Below are positions 43,290-54,865 of a stretch of 64,000 bases of DNA, in pieces. The number at the start of each line of letters is the position of its first letter. The first letter of the stretch is position 1. A program made the position numbers and the translations under genes. Source of the DNA: Cucumis sativus (taxonomy: Eukaryota; Streptophyta; Magnoliopsida; Cucurbitales; Cucurbitaceae); the NCBI RefSeq assembly GCF_000004075.3, contig NC_026660.2, forward strand, positions 18,433,837-18,497,836, in the 5' to 3' direction. Under the pieces are notes generated by a model. It was not told the DNA's origin and did not search any database. It saw only the letters and a program-made list of their open reading frames with translations.

Positions 43290-46200
43290 CTAATGCAGGA
43301 AGTTTCCAAGCAACCTCTGATCGAAAATCATGTTTGGAACCTAGAAGAAGAAGCAAAGCTACTGAGTTAGGTCCTAGGCATCAATGCATGTGATGTATGA
43401 CAGTATAAGCAAGAAAACAGAACGTGCCTTGTCCCCGAAGAAAATCTTTGTATTATCAGCAATGGCCTCGATAAATTTTAGCTCAAGAAACTGGGGTGTA
43501 AGCTTCAACTTGTTAGCTTCAGCTTCTTTTAGTACACTGAGAAGAAGGAAGATGAGAGAACATTTATGTCATTAGGTATTCGGTATCGGTGCAACAGGCA
43601 TTCATTCCTCACTTTGAAAGCAAAATGAGAAAGTACCGGTAATAATTGGCATCCGCGAGACTCTTTTCACGAGCAAGATAGATATGGTTATCAATTTCTT
43701 GTTGTCTCCTGGAACTCTCCTTCTCCATCAATTTCTGTTCCATGAGGATCCTGCTAACATTAGCATTCTTCTCGGCTTCGCTAATTGCCATTTTTTTTTT
43801 GGTCTCTGCTTCTTTCTCTACTACCCTTTGGCTCTCTACGGCAATTAGAACCTATCCAAGTATGCCAAGATTCATTAGAATAAATACAAGCAGAAATATG
43901 TATTTTATTGAAATAATAATAATAATTATAATAAAAGTCTTGAAAGGATGAACTTTAGGTTTCTAGCTGCATAAAGCACTAAATGGTGTAAATTTGGACG
44001 AAATTTGGTCCAAAACATTAAGAAGTAGCATGAAAATATGGGTTTCTAGGTTTCTAAAGCTCTAAGAATCGTCTAATGAACTTTGGTTCAAAACGTTATT
44101 CATATGAATATTGTGGACCTAAAATACACCTTCACAGGTATTCATGCTAATTTTTTTAATTAAAGAGGTAAACTCTATTTTGAATTATTATGACGTGTAA
44201 GACTAAAGAACCAACAATACACTTAATACAAGGCACATACTTTCAGCACTAGCCTTTGTGAGCCTCTGATTTATACCTTGTTTGAAACTCAAACAAAACG
44301 AGAATAAAGTTGGTTTCCCATGTTAGAGATGTACCTTTGTACGTTCCACTTCCATGTCTTCAAAGTTCTTTCTGATAGAATTTGGGATGGTAGGTTTGGT
44401 TACACGAACACTGACTATTTCAATACCAGGAGCATAACGTGTACAGTCACCTTGGAGGGCATCTTTCATTGTTTCATCGATCTAAACATGAAAACCAGTC
44501 ACGGATCATTCATACTAAAGAAACGCTTGATGCCAATCAAGAAAGAATATACGAGAAGTTTCATGGAAACATAAGCTTTTACAGCCTCAATCAGATTCCT
44601 TGAAAGAATGGAAAGCTGAAGAAAAGAAAAATATCTGGCACAAATGAATACAAATAAGGCAGTAAGTTGCCAAAATACTCAAGGTGGACAATTTCACTAG
44701 CTAGAGTTTACAATTCGCACGGTGCTCTTATCAGCTCTGCAAGCCGTTTGTGAAAATAAAAAGATGCAAGGCTTTAAAAGCACACACCTGATCAAAGACA
44801 TCAATATAAACTTGTTGAAGACTGTGGGAGCTACAAAACTGATTGATCTCATGATGAATTTTATCATATATCCATATGTTATCATAATTCACACCATAGT
44901 TGACCAGGGTGTCATACACATATTCTTTGCGGAGGCGATTGACAACCTGAAAGTAGCATCCTTATCAACTAAGATGAAAAACATGAAAATCTAACATCAA
45001 TAATTGTGAAGGAATTTCATAGTAATTGCACCTCTATTTTCTCGAAGTTGATCATCACACCCCCTTAGTACCACATGGAATGTCCCTTACCTGGATGTGG
45101 ACATCAATTAGAACATCTTCAAAATATTGAAATCCTAGAATCGACGTTAAATTCTAACTTACTTGATCGGTCTGGAGGGTCACTTGAACAGCCACAAACT
45201 GGGTTATCAGTGGCAACTTCAGATGGAAACCTGAAATTTTTAACATGAAAAAAATAAAAGGACATACGATATGCATAACAACAAAAAAAGGTAGGAAGGA
45301 GAGACTTAAACCTGGATCAGTTATTGTCTTCAGAAGGGCACCTCCTCTCCAATATACCCCCACGTGACCCTCCGGTACTTGATGTAAAATAGAAAGATTA
45401 TTTGACAAGTTTGATTGAGATGGAAAGAGCACCTACATGTATGTAATACAGTTATACAGCCAGTAGAATCAACCAGATAAGTTACAGTGATTTTGTAATT
45501 GTTCATTGTACACACTTAGGCACAAAAAATGGGAATGCCAAATAAACATTTATAAGGTGATACAACTTCTTGACCACGTTTTGTGTATGTTAATCAGTAT
45601 TTGGACAACTAGTACGGATCCAATTGTCAATTGTGCTTTCCCTCGGTTGATTGTCCTATGAAAACTAATACTGATCCAAAATCTACTTTATATATTAAAC
45701 TTAGCAGACCTGCCATGTGTGAAACGTAGAATTTATCAAGTTTACATAAACCGTCCGCTGTTTGCTTCAATTTGTTGAACCTTTTTTCTTATACGACAAA
45801 ATTTGGCCAAAATTTCTCAACTATGTCAGACTCCACATTTAAAAGCCATGGCCGAACTAGCTACAAGAAGATCAGAGATTCATAAGACTACTCTGTAATA
45901 GAAACTAGATAGAAACTTCTTTCTTCATTTTTTAATAGTACATCATTGGATTTTGCGAATCTCATACTCATACGCTTGATGTTTCCATCGATGGCACTAC
46001 TCCATGTGTATTTTAATCAATTGGGTAATCTCTCTGTAACTCCCACATACGGCACTGGATATGACTTAAAAACAAGTAAACAAACAAGTATGCAATCAAA
46101 CAGTAGTACTGATGAACTTATTGTAAATCGAAGAAACGCATTCTTTAATACATCAAACCAACAAACTAACTACCAAAACAAACAACGTAAAAATCGAACG

Positions 46201-46542
46201 TATTAGCATTCTAACTCCATTTCACAACGGAGAAAAACATAGACGAAGAATCAACGCATCTAGTTGAGACAAAATACTTTGACCTCAGATAGAATAGAAA
46301 CAAGACGGTGTATCAAAAATCAATTGTCGGAATCTATGGCGTAAGAAAATCAAAATGAAATTTCAGAAACAAAAACACGAAACCTAGCGTGTTTTGCAGT
46401 TGGATAAGGAATGAATAAGATATACCATGGAAAAGATGGCCAGGAAGGAGGCGAAAACTAGGAGTATGGATGAGGAACTCCCGGCGGATTCTGGAGGACG
46501 AGGCTGCGGAGATGGCGGTTGCAGCGGCTGATTACGATCCAT
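43290..46542 (-). CDS. Erlin-like SPFH/prohibitin-domain membrane protein
   Basis: Erlins are ER-membrane SPFH proteins that form large rings and, in animals, help degrade IP3 receptors; the plant role is not established. Exons on the minus strand are 46542-46426, 45432-45312, 45230-45163, 45090-45032, 44946-44788, 44481-44335, 43851-43637, 43536-43428 and 43340-43290. A proline-rich N-terminus precedes one membrane anchor ([18 protein letters not shown], about residues 22-39). Then come [18 protein letters not shown] and TDPGFHLKLP (start of the SPFH domain), the [20 protein letters not shown] region, [19 protein letters not shown], and a charged coiled coil ([20 protein letters not shown]). 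It ends [10 protein letters not shown]. Exon 4 has one base too few in a G run (G5 at 45059-45063), which breaks the frame; allowing for it, the product is 348 residues. The last intron uses a GC donor (AAG/GCACGT at 43428/43427). Confidence 0.88.
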
Positions 46543-47156
46543 GGCGCGGTCTCGGTGTAGAGAAGACTGAATCAAATTAGTGGAGTTTTGTGTAGACTCT
46601 GATTGGCGGATTGAATTTATACTGTTTTGCTAACGGAAGGTAAAAAGAAAACTGCTGCAAGAAAGGAATTTCTTACCTCCTAACCTTTCACGTTGGGCTG
46701 AAAATAAAATTAATGGAGAAATGTCTTTCTATTTCTTGTATTTTTAGATTTTTTTTAACATCACTTTTACGTTAAAGGTTGATTTAGTTCCTAAAATGGA
46801 CACTTACTCATCAATCAATAGACTTTATCAGCAATAATGGTATGATTTAGTTCCTAGAGTTTACAATAGGTATTGATATGATTTTGTTTGTGTGGGTGTT
46901 AATTTTAGGAGAGATAGATATGATGAGAATTTTTCAAAAACAAATTTTGATGATTGGAGGGACCATACCCTTCTCAAAAGGGCTTTCCACGTGAAATAAT
47001 TGTAAAGTTGAGTGAAGTTTGAATAGTAACAAACAAAAAGATAGAAACGAAGGAGTAGTTTGTAACTTCCACGTGAAAAATAAAACAGCCTCTCCATTTG
47101 GATTTGGATAGAGAGAGGAAGAAAAATTGCATTTGCCCGCGCTTCCATTAGCAAAG
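46543..47156. promoter_or_regulatory. Shared divergent promoter with two G-boxes
   Basis: Only 614 bp separate the start codons of the erlin-like gene (minus) and the alpha/beta hydrolase (plus). Two G-box cores, each in a TTCCACGTGAAA context, lie at 46988-46993 and 47070-47075, 82 bp apart and close to the hydrolase start. This context suits bZIP or bHLH factors. Function is inferred. Confidence 0.5.
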
Positions 47157-50100
47157 ATGCTGTCTCCAACAATGGCTTCGACTTGGGGCTCGGCTCCATT
47201 GCACATTCAATGGAAGAAACCGAAGCGTCCGGGTGTTATCCTTAACGAGTTACCTTCATTTCTTCCCAAAGAAGTCTACAACATCAAAGACCAATCTGCT
47301 CGAAACCTCGCTTCAAGGATTCAGAGGCTACCCGTAAGTTCACACCTGGAAAATCTCGTACCATTTCGTCGTTTGCTAGTTGTTTTAACAATCATTTAAT
47401 GATTATTTCACATGGGTTGGGGAAAACTGTAATAGAAACTCTCAATTCGAGGAAGTTCAAGCTATGTTTTTTGTGGAATTCTACCTGTTAATGTGACTTT
47501 TGAATCGAAGGGGTTTTAAGCTAAGAATTGTTCTTGCTCTGCATGTAGGTCAGCTTCTCGGATTTTTGTATTATGAGTAGTTGCGTTAAGCCGTCAATAC
47601 AGAACAAAGACTGTCCTGTGGTTCTTCTCCATGGCTTTGACAGGTTTCTTTCACTAGTTAGAAATAATATTCGTGTAAAATAAATACAACGCTGTTTGTT
47701 GGTTCTGTTATTATTGTTATTAGTTTATCTTTTCCTCGTTCATCACATCTTATTGTTCAGCTCCTGTTTAGAATGGAGATACACATATCCATTGCTTGAG
47801 GAAGCTGGTTTAGAAACTTGGGCTGTCGACATTCTTGGCTGGGGCTTCTCTGATTTAGGTTTGTCTAATTGCTTTGTGTTCCTCTATTCATTGATCGATA
47901 AACCATTTTTTCTCTCTAATTTTCGTAGTTGCATGTGATAGAAAGACTCCCACCATGTGATGTGACTTCTAAACGTGTTCATTTGTATCAGGTAATGAAA
48001 ACCCTCCTGTTTAGATTGTTTTCCTGTATGTATTTGGGGCAAATTTCTCTTCAATTCCAATTCTGTTTCCTTCCTGTATGATCTTAATATGCTGACACTT
48101 GCTTCATTGTTATAACTTATAGGCTTGTTTTATTTTTTCATCATTGCTATAAGCTTTTGCATTAATCATTATTTTCCTGTTCTCTTTAAGTTTTTTTTTT
48201 TTTTTCCTGAATAATTCTTTATTATCAGTCACACTTATATCTTGTCCAGTTATGTTGAAACTAATTAAGTTTTCCCTTATGCTGACTATAGCTTTGGAAA
48301 TCTTATATTAAAAAGCCAATGGTAATTGTTGGACCAAGCCTTGGTGCTGCTGTTGCTATTGATTTTGCTGTCAATTATCCAGAAGCTGTATGTATCTACC
48401 AGCTGGAATTTATGACTACAAATTTGAAGTTATATCCTCATGTAAAGTCATTCCAGAGAGTCTTCCGTCCAATATAACGAGATTATTTCAGGTCGATAGG
48501 CTTGTGTTGATTGATGCAAGTGTATATGCAGAAGGTACAGGAAACTTAGCTACCTTACCAAGATCGATTGCCTATGCTGGGGTGAGACTTTGCTTACTTC
48601 TGTGAACATTACATCAAGTGTGCCAATGCTAAGCACATTTGATGAGAGATTGATTTTATGCAATTACAATTTACAAAACCACAAAATTTACTTCATCTGT
48701 ACATCCTTTCCCATCCATTTTACCATACCATTATTGCATCACCACATGCTTTCATGATAATTCTTCTGCTAAAATCTTCTGGGAGAGAATCGTTCTACTA
48801 ATTTTTTATCTACAAATTTGATTTTTTGCAAAGAAATTGACAGTTTCTAGGGGGGAAGATTTTTACACTTGTTTCTTTTCTGAAAAATCGTCTTGGAGAC
48901 ACTTCTTATGTTTGCTGATTTCTATGTAAGTCATAAGTTTTTTAAACTTTTTTATCAGGTATTTTTATTGAAGAGCATTCCTTTGCGCGTATATGTGAAT
49001 GTTTTGACCTTCACTGGTATACCATTTAGTACCAGCCTGGATTGGGCCAATGTAAGTTTTCCCCGACATTAAGGTGCATGTTTATCATGTAGTTGTTGAC
49101 TTGATGTGTATTTTGTGATATTGGAAGTTTTGCTTGACATGAAGATAAAATGTCATGTCCATAACCAATTGACTTACATCCTGCTTCGACTGTTCTCCTT
49201 CTACTCTACTTATATTTTATTAGATTGGCCGCCTGCATTGTTTATTACCTTGGTGGGAGATGCGACTGTTAGTTTTATGTTAAGTGGGGGATATAAAGTC
49301 AGCAGCCAGATTGAAAAGGTTAGCACAACTCTTTTGCAATATGGTTGTTGGAAAATGCAAAATGTATCTTGTTTTTTGAATTAGAAAATTGCAAATATAT
49401 TGGTGATCATAAGGAAAAGTTTCCATTCCTCGTCAAGTTATGTAGGCGTTTTCATCAAGGGTTGTTGGAATGTTTTTTTGTTCTAAGGTCATTTTCATAT
49501 TGTTCATTCGACAATTATCATATCGACATTTGAGAATCATTAGGTACTTCTGAGAGTTACGTGCATTTTGGTTCAACAGGTGAAGCAGAAAACGCTTATT
49601 ATATGGGGTGAGGATGATCAAATCATCAGCTACAAGCTTGGAGTGGTTAGTGTTGTAATTTAGAATTCAGAAACGTATATGTCTTATTCTCATTGAGTCA
49701 AAGCAATGTTACATATTTATATAGAGAATAAACTAAACCCTAGAGACTAAGTAAAATTACAATAAAGGACATATGTATATATATATATATATCATAACAC
49801 TCCCCCTCAAGCTGGAGCAAATATGTCGATCATGCCCAGCTTGTTGCACAGATAGCTTATCCTTGTTCCATTTAAAGCTTTAGTTAGAATATCTCCCAAT
49901 TGTTCTCCGGTCTTCACATATCCTGTGGACACCAACCCATCTTGGATTTTCTCACGAATGAAGTGACAATCCACCTCAATATGTTTAGTTCTTTCATGAA
50001 ATACTGGATTAGATGCAATATGAAGTGCAGCTTGATTATCACACCATAATTTAGCTGGCACGGTAATACTGAAGCCTATCTCAGATAATAGTTGGTGAAT

Positions 50101-53100
50101 CCATACTATTTCACACACAGATTGTGCCATAGCTCTATATTCTGACTCAGCACTCGAACGAGAAACAACATTTTGTTTCTTACTCTTCCATGAAACTAAG
50201 TTTCCACCTACAAAGACACAATATCCAGAAGTCGATCTCCTATCCTCACGAGACCCCGCCCAATCAGCATCAGAAAAACATTCAACTCTCGTATGTCCAT
50301 GATCTTTGTATAGGATCCCACGTCCAGGAGCAGCTTTTAGATAACACAAAATCTGCTCTACTGCAGCCCAATGATCCACTGTAGGGGAAGACATGAATTG
50401 ACTTACAACACTTACAGAATATGCAATGTCTGGTCGAGTCACTGTTAAGTAGTTCAACTTCCCAACTAATCTCCTATATCTCTCAGGATCTTTACATAAT
50501 TCTCCTTCTTTAACAAGTTGCTGATTTGGCATCATTGGAGTGCCACTTGGTTTGGCGCCTAATTTTCCTGTTTCAGACAACAAATCAAGTACATATTTTC
50601 GTTGAGACAAATAAATACCTTTCTTGCTTCTCATCACTTCAATGCCCAAAAAATATTTCAATTGGCCCAAATCTTTTGTATAAAACTGACCCTGAAGAAA
50701 AGTTTTGAGAGACGAAATACCCAATACATCATTTCCAGTAATAACAATATCATCAACATATACAACTAGTAGAACTATACCCTTCTCAGATCGGCGATAG
50801 AAAACTGAATGATCAGATGTACTCTTCTTCATACCAAAGCATACAAGGGCTTGACTAAACTTACCAAACCACGCACGAGGACTCTGTTTCAAACCATACA
50901 GAGATTTTCGAAGGCGACATACTTTATCACTCTCCCCCTGAGCAACAAACCCTGGTGGTTGTTCCATATAAACTTCCTCTTGAAGATCACCGTGAAGAAA
51001 AGCATTCTTAATGTCAAGTTGATGCAACGACCATTTATTGGTAGCAGCCATGGAAAGAAATAGGCGAATGGAAGTTAACTTGGCAACCGGAGAGAATGTA
51101 TCTGAATAATCAGTGCCATAGATTTGAGCATAACCTTTGGCAACAAGGCGAGCCTTTAAACGAGCCACTGTTCCATCAGGATTCATCTTGACAGCAAACA
51201 CCCATTTACAACCAATGGCCTTCTTTCCTGCAGGACGAGATACCAAATCCCAAGTACCATTATCATCTAAAGCAGTCATCTCCTCAATCATTGCATTTTG
51301 CCAGCCAGGATGAGACAAAGCTTCATGAACAGAGTTAGGAATAGATGTGGACTCAAGAGACGTAATAAACGCATATGTGGAGGGAGATAACTGGTGATAG
51401 GAAATAAAGGAAGAAACGGGGTAAGTACACTTGCGTTTACCTTTGCGAAGAGCAATGGGAAGATCATCACTTGGCGCTGGATCACATGAAGAAGGAAGCA
51501 TTGATGGAGGACATGAGTCTGAAGGTTGTGGTGGAGGTCGTCGGGAGTAGACTTGAGAAATCAACGGGCGGGAAGGAGACACATCAGTAGACAAGGATGG
51601 TGTGGGAGAGGTAACCTCATATATAAAAAGATTGTCATCCTCCCCCTGACACAAACTCGATGGTGATGAAGTAAAGGGTGTATCTTCAAAAAAGACAACA
51701 TCAGGTGAAACCAGATACCTTTTAAGGGTAGGACAATAACAACGATAACCCTTTTGAACACGTGAATAACCCAAGAAGATACACTTCAAGGATTTGGGAT
51801 CTAACTTAGTATGATGAGGACGAACGTCACGAACAAAACAGACACAACCAAATATCTTAGGAGCAATAGGAAACAAATGCTTGGTAGGAAAAAGAACACG
51901 ACAGGGAATCTCACCATTAAGAACAGAGGAAGGCATTCTATTAATCAAAAAACAAGCTGTAGAGACAGCATCAACCCAAAAGATTTTTGAAACATGCATT
52001 TGAAACGATAAAGCACGGGCAGTTTCAAGTAAATGCCTATTTTTCCGCTCTGCAACACCATTTTGAGATGGAGTGTCAGCACAGGAAGATTGATGAATAA
52101 TGCCATTTTCACACAAGTAAGAGCCAAGAGAATGAGAAAAATATTCACCCGCATTATCAGTACGCAAAGTTTTGATAGAGACATTAAATTGGTTTTTTAT
52201 TTCAGTATGAAAGGCACAAAAATGAGATAATAACTCAGAACGATTTTTCATTAAATATAACCAAGTTAGACGAGAATGATCGTCAACAAAAGTAACAAAA
52301 TAACGAAAGCCTGTTTGAGATACAACTGGACACGGACCCCAAATATCAGAATGAACTAACTCAAATGGAGCAATTGCTCGTTTATCGACTCGAGGACTCG
52401 AACTAAGACGATGAAATTTCGCAAATTGACACGAATCACAATTTAAAGAGGACAAAGACCTAAATTCTGGATAAAGTTTCTTCAACACAAACAAAGATGG
52501 ATGACCTAAACGACAATGGACTTCAAAAGGAGAGGGAACGACAGGACACGCCACAGCTTGCGATACTTGATGATCAAAGAAATAAAGGCCTCCTGACTCA
52601 TATCCTCTACCAATAATCTTCTTCGTCACACGATCCTGAAACAAGCAATAACCAGAAAAGAACATGACAACACAATTTAGGTCATGAGTAAGTTGACTAG
52701 TAGAAATTAAATTAAAGGATAAGTTAGGCAAATGTAACACAGAAGAGAGAGAAAAGGATGGGGTAAGGTGAATAGTGCCAGAGCCAAGAACAGAAGATGT
52801 GGAGCCATCGGCCAATGTAACAGATGGGAAAGGGGCAGGGGACAACGGTCTAGAAAATAGGTGAGAATTACCTGTCATATGAGCTGTGGCACCAGAGTCT
52901 ATGACCCATTTGGTAGATGATGTAAGAAGACACTTTATATTACCTGGGGCAACAGTGGATGCAATCGGAGTAGAGGAAGATGACGCTTGTAATGACTCTT
53001 GGTAATTCTGAAACTTAGCAAACTCATCTGCAGAAATAGTAACTGACGCCTCTGGTATATCGCATGTGGAGGCTATCTGAGCATGTTGAGATCGTTGACT

Positions 53101-54865
53101 ATTCTTATATAGCAATTTCCGACAATCACGTTTCATATGGCCTGGCTTACGACAGTAGTTACAAACAATCTCTACAGACTCTGGTTTTCGATGATCAGTA
53201 CTATTCCTCTGAGGTGCCCGAGGGTTATTGTTCTTGCTAAAGAGAGCACTACTGGGTTGAGGAATAGACACACTAGTCGGAGAGCTTTCAATGCGAAGGA
53301 CTCGAGTGAAGGCATCATCTAATGATGGAATCTTGGAGTCAGAGAGAATCTGTGTCTTTGCCATTCCAAATTCAGGTAAGAGTCCATTCAGAAAAATCAT
53401 AACAGCCATCTTCTCTCGTTGAACTTGTTGAACTTTAACATCAGGACTAAAAGGTAACAACAAGCCAAGCTCGGCAATGATCTTCTTAAGCCGCATAAAG
53501 TAGCTGGTGACAGACTCAGCTTTCTGTTCCGCACGAAAAAATTGCATACAAACTTCAAACATTCTATGCACTTGCTCTTTACCTGAGTATAGAAAATCCA
53601 AAAATTCCAAAAGTTCTTTAACAGACTCACAGTGATCAACCAATCCAATTATCTCACTCTCAATTGAATTCTTGATCTGAAGATATAAACGGGCATCATC
53701 ACGAAGCCAATCCTTCTTCTGCTTTGCATCTTTTGGGGATCTTCAGTCATATGATCATCCATATCAGTACTTCTCAAATAAAATAAAATTGTCCGACGCC
53801 AATCGTAATAATTGGATCCATTTAACTTATGTTCTGTGATCTTAGAGGCCAAGGGAATAACGTTGGAGACTACCAAATTTTTTATGTCGGCCATATTGAA
53901 GTCACACGTTGATTGTAGTCCACTCGAACAAAGAGAAAATCAATCCAAACAGCTGCAAAATTGGAAAAAGAGACAAAACCAATCGTGTAACCTTCGGTTT
54001 TCGTCAAACCCGAATGTTATTTGATAGACCCAATGGTACAGACTGGTAGGAAACAATGGTTCGAGATAAGCCAGAAGACAGAAGACAAATCGGACTTCTC
54101 ACGCGCTCTCACGCGCCGGCGCGTGGGTGAAGGTGACGATGATTCCGGCGGCGCGTGAAGGTCACGCGCGGTGTTTTCCGGCGATCGGCGAAGACAGACT
54201 TGGGCGGACGGAGGTGGTGCTTCTTATGGTATGGGCGGTGTCGACAAATGGTCACCGGAAGGTAACCCAAACTCCAAACCTAATGGAGGTTGACAAATGG
54301 TCACCGGAAGGTAACCCAAACTCCAAACCTAATGGAGAGCTCTGATACCATGTAATTTAGAATTCAGAAACGTATATGTCTTATTCTCATTGAGTCAAAG
54401 CAATGTTACATATTTATATAGAGAATAAACTAAACCCTAGAGACTAAGTAAAATTACAATAAAGGACATATGTATATATATATATATATATCATAACAAG
54501 TGTTATTGTAATTCTGAAAAATGAGACTTGGATAGAAATTGAATTGGGTTGACAGAACAGACTGACAAACCCCTTGAAACTAAGTAATTGAAACAAAATA
54601 GAGATTGAATGTGAAATACTTTGTTGTCTTTTGTCTTTTGAATTGAAACATATATAATAATATTGTTACAAATAGAATAACTTCTCATTAGTTGAAATAT
54701 GCAATGCAGAGGTTGCACTGTGAGTTGCCAAATGCAGTTATTCGTCCAATAGCCGAATGCGGGCACCTTCCTCATGTTGAGAAGCCAAATCTTGTTGCCA
54801 AATTGATTACACAATTTGTTCATGAAGATTCCAGAAAAGAGGTTCAGTTTGTTAACAGTGAATAA
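47157..54865 (+). CDS. Alpha/beta-fold hydrolase, 10 exons, Copia in last intron
   Basis: A serine hydrolase of unknown substrate. Exons are 47157-47333, 47549-47643, 47761-47858, 47942-47991, 48292-48387, 48492-48581, 48959-49051, 49224-49318, 49580-49645 and 54710-54865, all GT-AG. The fold motifs are in order: PVVLLHGFDSS (oxyanion HG loop), DILGWGFSDL, VGPSLGAAVAIDF (nucleophile elbow, Ser156), LIIWGEDDQI (acid Asp) and CGHLPHVEKP (catalytic His), ending VQFVNSE. Exon 8 reads CLLPWWE and then shifts frame near 49255-49262 before DATVSFMLSGGYKVSSQIEK, one base short; with that base the product is 338 residues. The N-terminus (MLSPTMASTWGSAPLHIQWK) may be a weak plastid transit peptide. The last intron has grown to 5.06 kb through a Copia element inserted 8 bp from its donor. 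Confidence 0.88.
49654..49799 (-). repeat. 3' LTR of the Copia element
   Basis: 146 bp, TG...CA ends (as read on either strand). It matches the other LTR except for one fewer TA unit in the dinucleotide tract near 49772-49790. In element orientation this is the downstream LTR, next to the polypurine tract. Confidence 0.95.
49800..49810 (-). promoter_or_regulatory. Polypurine tract of the Copia element
   Basis: On the minus strand TTGAGGGGGAG immediately precedes the 3' LTR, the expected site of plus-strand DNA priming. Confidence 0.85.
49807..53894 (-). CDS. Copia gag-pol polyprotein, one frame break near the N-terminus
   Basis: The long frame (53643-49807, 1278 codons) carries, in order, the end of gag with the zinc knuckle CNYCRKPGHMKRDC, protease WVIDSGATAHMT, the gag_pre-integrase HCRLGHP motif, integrase core residues in HSDIWGP, LRTDNAGEY and GVAERKNRH, reverse transcriptase with LVVYVDDIVITG, and RNase H ending with TKHIEVDCHFIREK and LGDILTKAL. 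The Copia order (integrase before RT) is clear. The gag start MADIKNLVVSNVIPLASKIT lies in another frame from 53894; the switch occurs near 53732-53742 at a G4 run and looks like a one-base loss. Otherwise no stop codon interrupts pol, in line with a recent insertion. The broken gag means this copy is probably not autonomous as sequenced. Confidence 0.93.
54110..54125. other. Perfect GC-rich 16-bp palindrome in the Copia leader
   Basis: CACGCGCCGGCGCGTG lies between the primer-binding site and gag in a locally GC-rich leader. Retroelement leaders often hold self-complementary loops that dimerise genomic RNA. That role is inferred here. Confidence 0.5.
54243..54337. repeat. 49-bp tandem duplication in the Copia leader
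   Basis: Two adjacent, virtually identical units starting GACAAATGGTCACCGGAAGG with a period of 49 bp. It lies just downstream of the primer-binding site in element orientation. Confidence 0.9.
54339..54350 (-). promoter_or_regulatory. Primer-binding site (tRNA-iMet) of the Copia element
   Basis: On the minus strand TGGTATCAGAGC directly follows the end of the 5' LTR, the standard initiator-methionine primer site of plant Copia elements. Confidence 0.93.
54351..54498 (-). repeat. 5' LTR of the Copia element
   Basis: 148 bp, TG...CA ends. In element orientation it is the upstream LTR, with a TA-rich promoter tract just inside its start. Confidence 0.95.

Larger units (their letters stand above)
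49654..54498 (-). mobile_element. Full-length young Ty1/Copia retrotransposon
   Basis: The element has short LTRs at 49654-49799 (146 bp) and 54351-54498 (148 bp). They begin TG, end CA, and appear identical apart from TA-repeat length. A perfect 5-bp target-site duplication AGTGT flanks it (49649-49653 and 54499-54503). It lies opposite to the host gene in the last intron. A tRNA-iMet primer-binding site and a purine tract are in the correct places. Near-identical LTRs mean very recent insertion. Confidence 0.95.

Noticed and set aside
53730-53745. Programmed frameshift between Copia gag and pol
   Set aside because: Plant Copia elements usually encode gag-pol in one frame, the break lies early within gag rather than at the gag-pol border, and it matches the one-base-loss pattern elsewhere in the window.
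53137-54345. Plus-strand frames within the Copia element, including an R/G/H-rich one in its leader
   Set aside because: Antisense to gag or within the GC-rich leader; the element is transcribed from the minus strand.
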